Below are positions 12,369 to 13,035 of a stretch of DNA of 13,035 bases, one piece after another (the first letter of the stretch is position 1; every line of letters starts with the position of its first letter). The stretch is taken from assembly GCA_002346525.1 (NCBI GenBank), contig DDZY01000199.1, positions 1 to 13,035 on the forward strand. Reading direction: 5' to 3'. The notes under the pieces are model-generated. The model saw only the letters and a program-made list of their open reading frames with translations. It ran no database searches and was not told the origin of the DNA. The stretch is from Proteobacteria bacterium UBA2996. GTDB lineage: Bacteria; Pseudomonadota; Gammaproteobacteria; Arenicellales; UBA868. Made by a program: the position numbers and the translations under genes.

Positions 12369-13035
12369 TTACAGGAACATATATCCAACCCCCCGAACGC
12401 TAACAAACTCAACATTAGCGGACATGGCTTCCAGTTTAATCCTTAACCTTCGAACATACGTGTTTACTGTACGCTCATCCAGGTAGCGATCTTGACCCCA
12501 AACCATATCAAGAATGTGTTGCCGACCATATACAAAATCGGGATGCGTCATGAAGAACTGCAAAAGTCGGAATTCTGTTAGAACCAGCTTTAAAGGTCTT
12601 TTGTTTACAAATACCAGATGACGCCTTGGATCGAGGGAAATGTTTTTGTAGGTAATAACCTCCGCTCCACGATGCGGACGAACCCGCCGTAGGATTGCTT
12701 TGACACGCGAGACCAGCTCTTCCTCTTCATATGGTCGGGAAAGTACATCCTCCACACCAGCGTCGAGAGCTCTTGCCTTCTCCTGCGAGGTAATCGCGGC
12801 TGATACGACCAGGAGTGGGACCCTCGCGTCGTTACCAACCAATCCACCATCGGCCCCCTCACGATCTAGCGCCGGGAATACCCGAGTCCACTGACCAGAA
12901 CCCTCGACAACAAGCGCCGGACGATCAGAACCTTGAAGTTGAGCCGAGAGTTCGTGCTCGCTAAAAAAACCAGGCATTCTTCGGACGTCGAAGTAATCAC
13001 GCTGAAGCACATCGCCAGCCGCGGCGCCAGTGCAC
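12369..13035 (-). CDS. PhoB/OmpR-family response regulator with degenerate receiver (N-terminus outside window)
   Basis: The frame is open to the window edge, so the N-terminus is missing; a GTG at 13010 is internal. The C-terminal winged-helix domain (about the last 100 residues) closely resembles PhoB: SLDPRRHLVFVNKRPLKL, LTEFRLLQFFMTHPDFVYGR, then recognition helix and wing DERTVNTYVRRLRIKLE and VRGVGYMFL. The preceding domain aligns with the second half of a receiver (VPLLVVSAAITSQEKARALDAGVEDVLSRPYEEEELVSRV). However, where a phospho-acceptor Asp would follow PxLVV the sequence is EG, the usual KP is RP, and the switch aromatic before it is Val. It is therefore probably a phosphorylation-independent or ligand-regulated transcription factor. 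No sensor kinase is visible. By eye, the winged-helix end and downstream spacer are more AT-rich than the rest of the window. Confidence 0.88.
   Translation of the reverse strand, partial: CTGAAAGDVLQRDYFDVRRMPGFFSEHELSAQLQGSDRPALVVEGSGQWTRVFPALDREGADGGLVGNDARVPLLVVSAAITSQEKARALDAGVEDVLSRPYEEEELVSRVKAILRRVRPHRGAEVITYKNISLDPRRHLVFVNKRPLKLVLTEFRLLQFFMTHPDFVYGRQHILDMVWGQDRYLDERTVNTYVRRLRIKLEAMSANVEFVSVRGVGYMFL

Overview
The window looks like ordinary chromosome from a gammaproteobacterium. The evidence is a homodimeric-type pyruvate dehydrogenase E1 (AceE) followed by AceF and dihydrolipoamide dehydrogenase, a BamC outer-membrane assembly lipoprotein, a YbfF-type esterase and an E. coli-like MobA. 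I cannot place it to genus. Coding is dense, and no tRNA, rRNA, CRISPR array, insertion sequence or phage gene was seen. There is no gene-free stretch longer than about 170 bases.

Layout. Bases 1-4444 (+) are the 3' part of a pyruvate dehydrogenase operon: the end of aceE, aceF with a single lipoyl domain, lpd, then a small alpha/beta hydrolase. lpd has no ATG, GTG or TTG upstream of its FAD-binding fold and almost certainly starts at ATT (or ATA) behind a GAGG Shine-Dalgarno. Bases 4390-9848 (-) form a six-gene run, read from right to left: a stand-alone cyclic-nucleotide-binding domain protein, an HD-domain phosphohydrolase, the biotin-carrying alpha subunit of propionyl-CoA carboxylase (pccA), the MeaB GTPase, methylmalonyl-CoA epimerase and an FkbM-type methyltransferase. 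The propionyl-CoA to succinyl-CoA pathway is therefore present in part. The carboxyltransferase beta subunit and the mutase are not in the window. The two opposing runs meet tail to tail and overlap by 55 bases.

Bases 9928-13035 hold mobA (-), divergent from bamC (+). The region between them is unusually rich in dyad symmetry and holds a three-segment leader that can form two mutually exclusive hairpins. bamC ends at a perfect hairpin, followed by a convergent small lipoprotein gene (-) whose product shares an aromatic, W/F/Y-rich segment with BamC. The window ends inside a PhoB-like response regulator (-) with a normal DNA-binding domain and a degenerate receiver that lacks the phospho-acceptor aspartate and the conserved lysine. 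Between it and the lipoprotein gene lies an exact 7-bp direct repeat with 11-bp period, the geometry of a PhoB/OmpR-type operator.

The most interesting items are the non-canonical lpd start, the pseudo-receiver regulator with its candidate operator, the bamC leader structure, and the cyclic-nucleotide/HD pair at the head of the propionate operon. I do not see a clear-cut new defence or mobile system.
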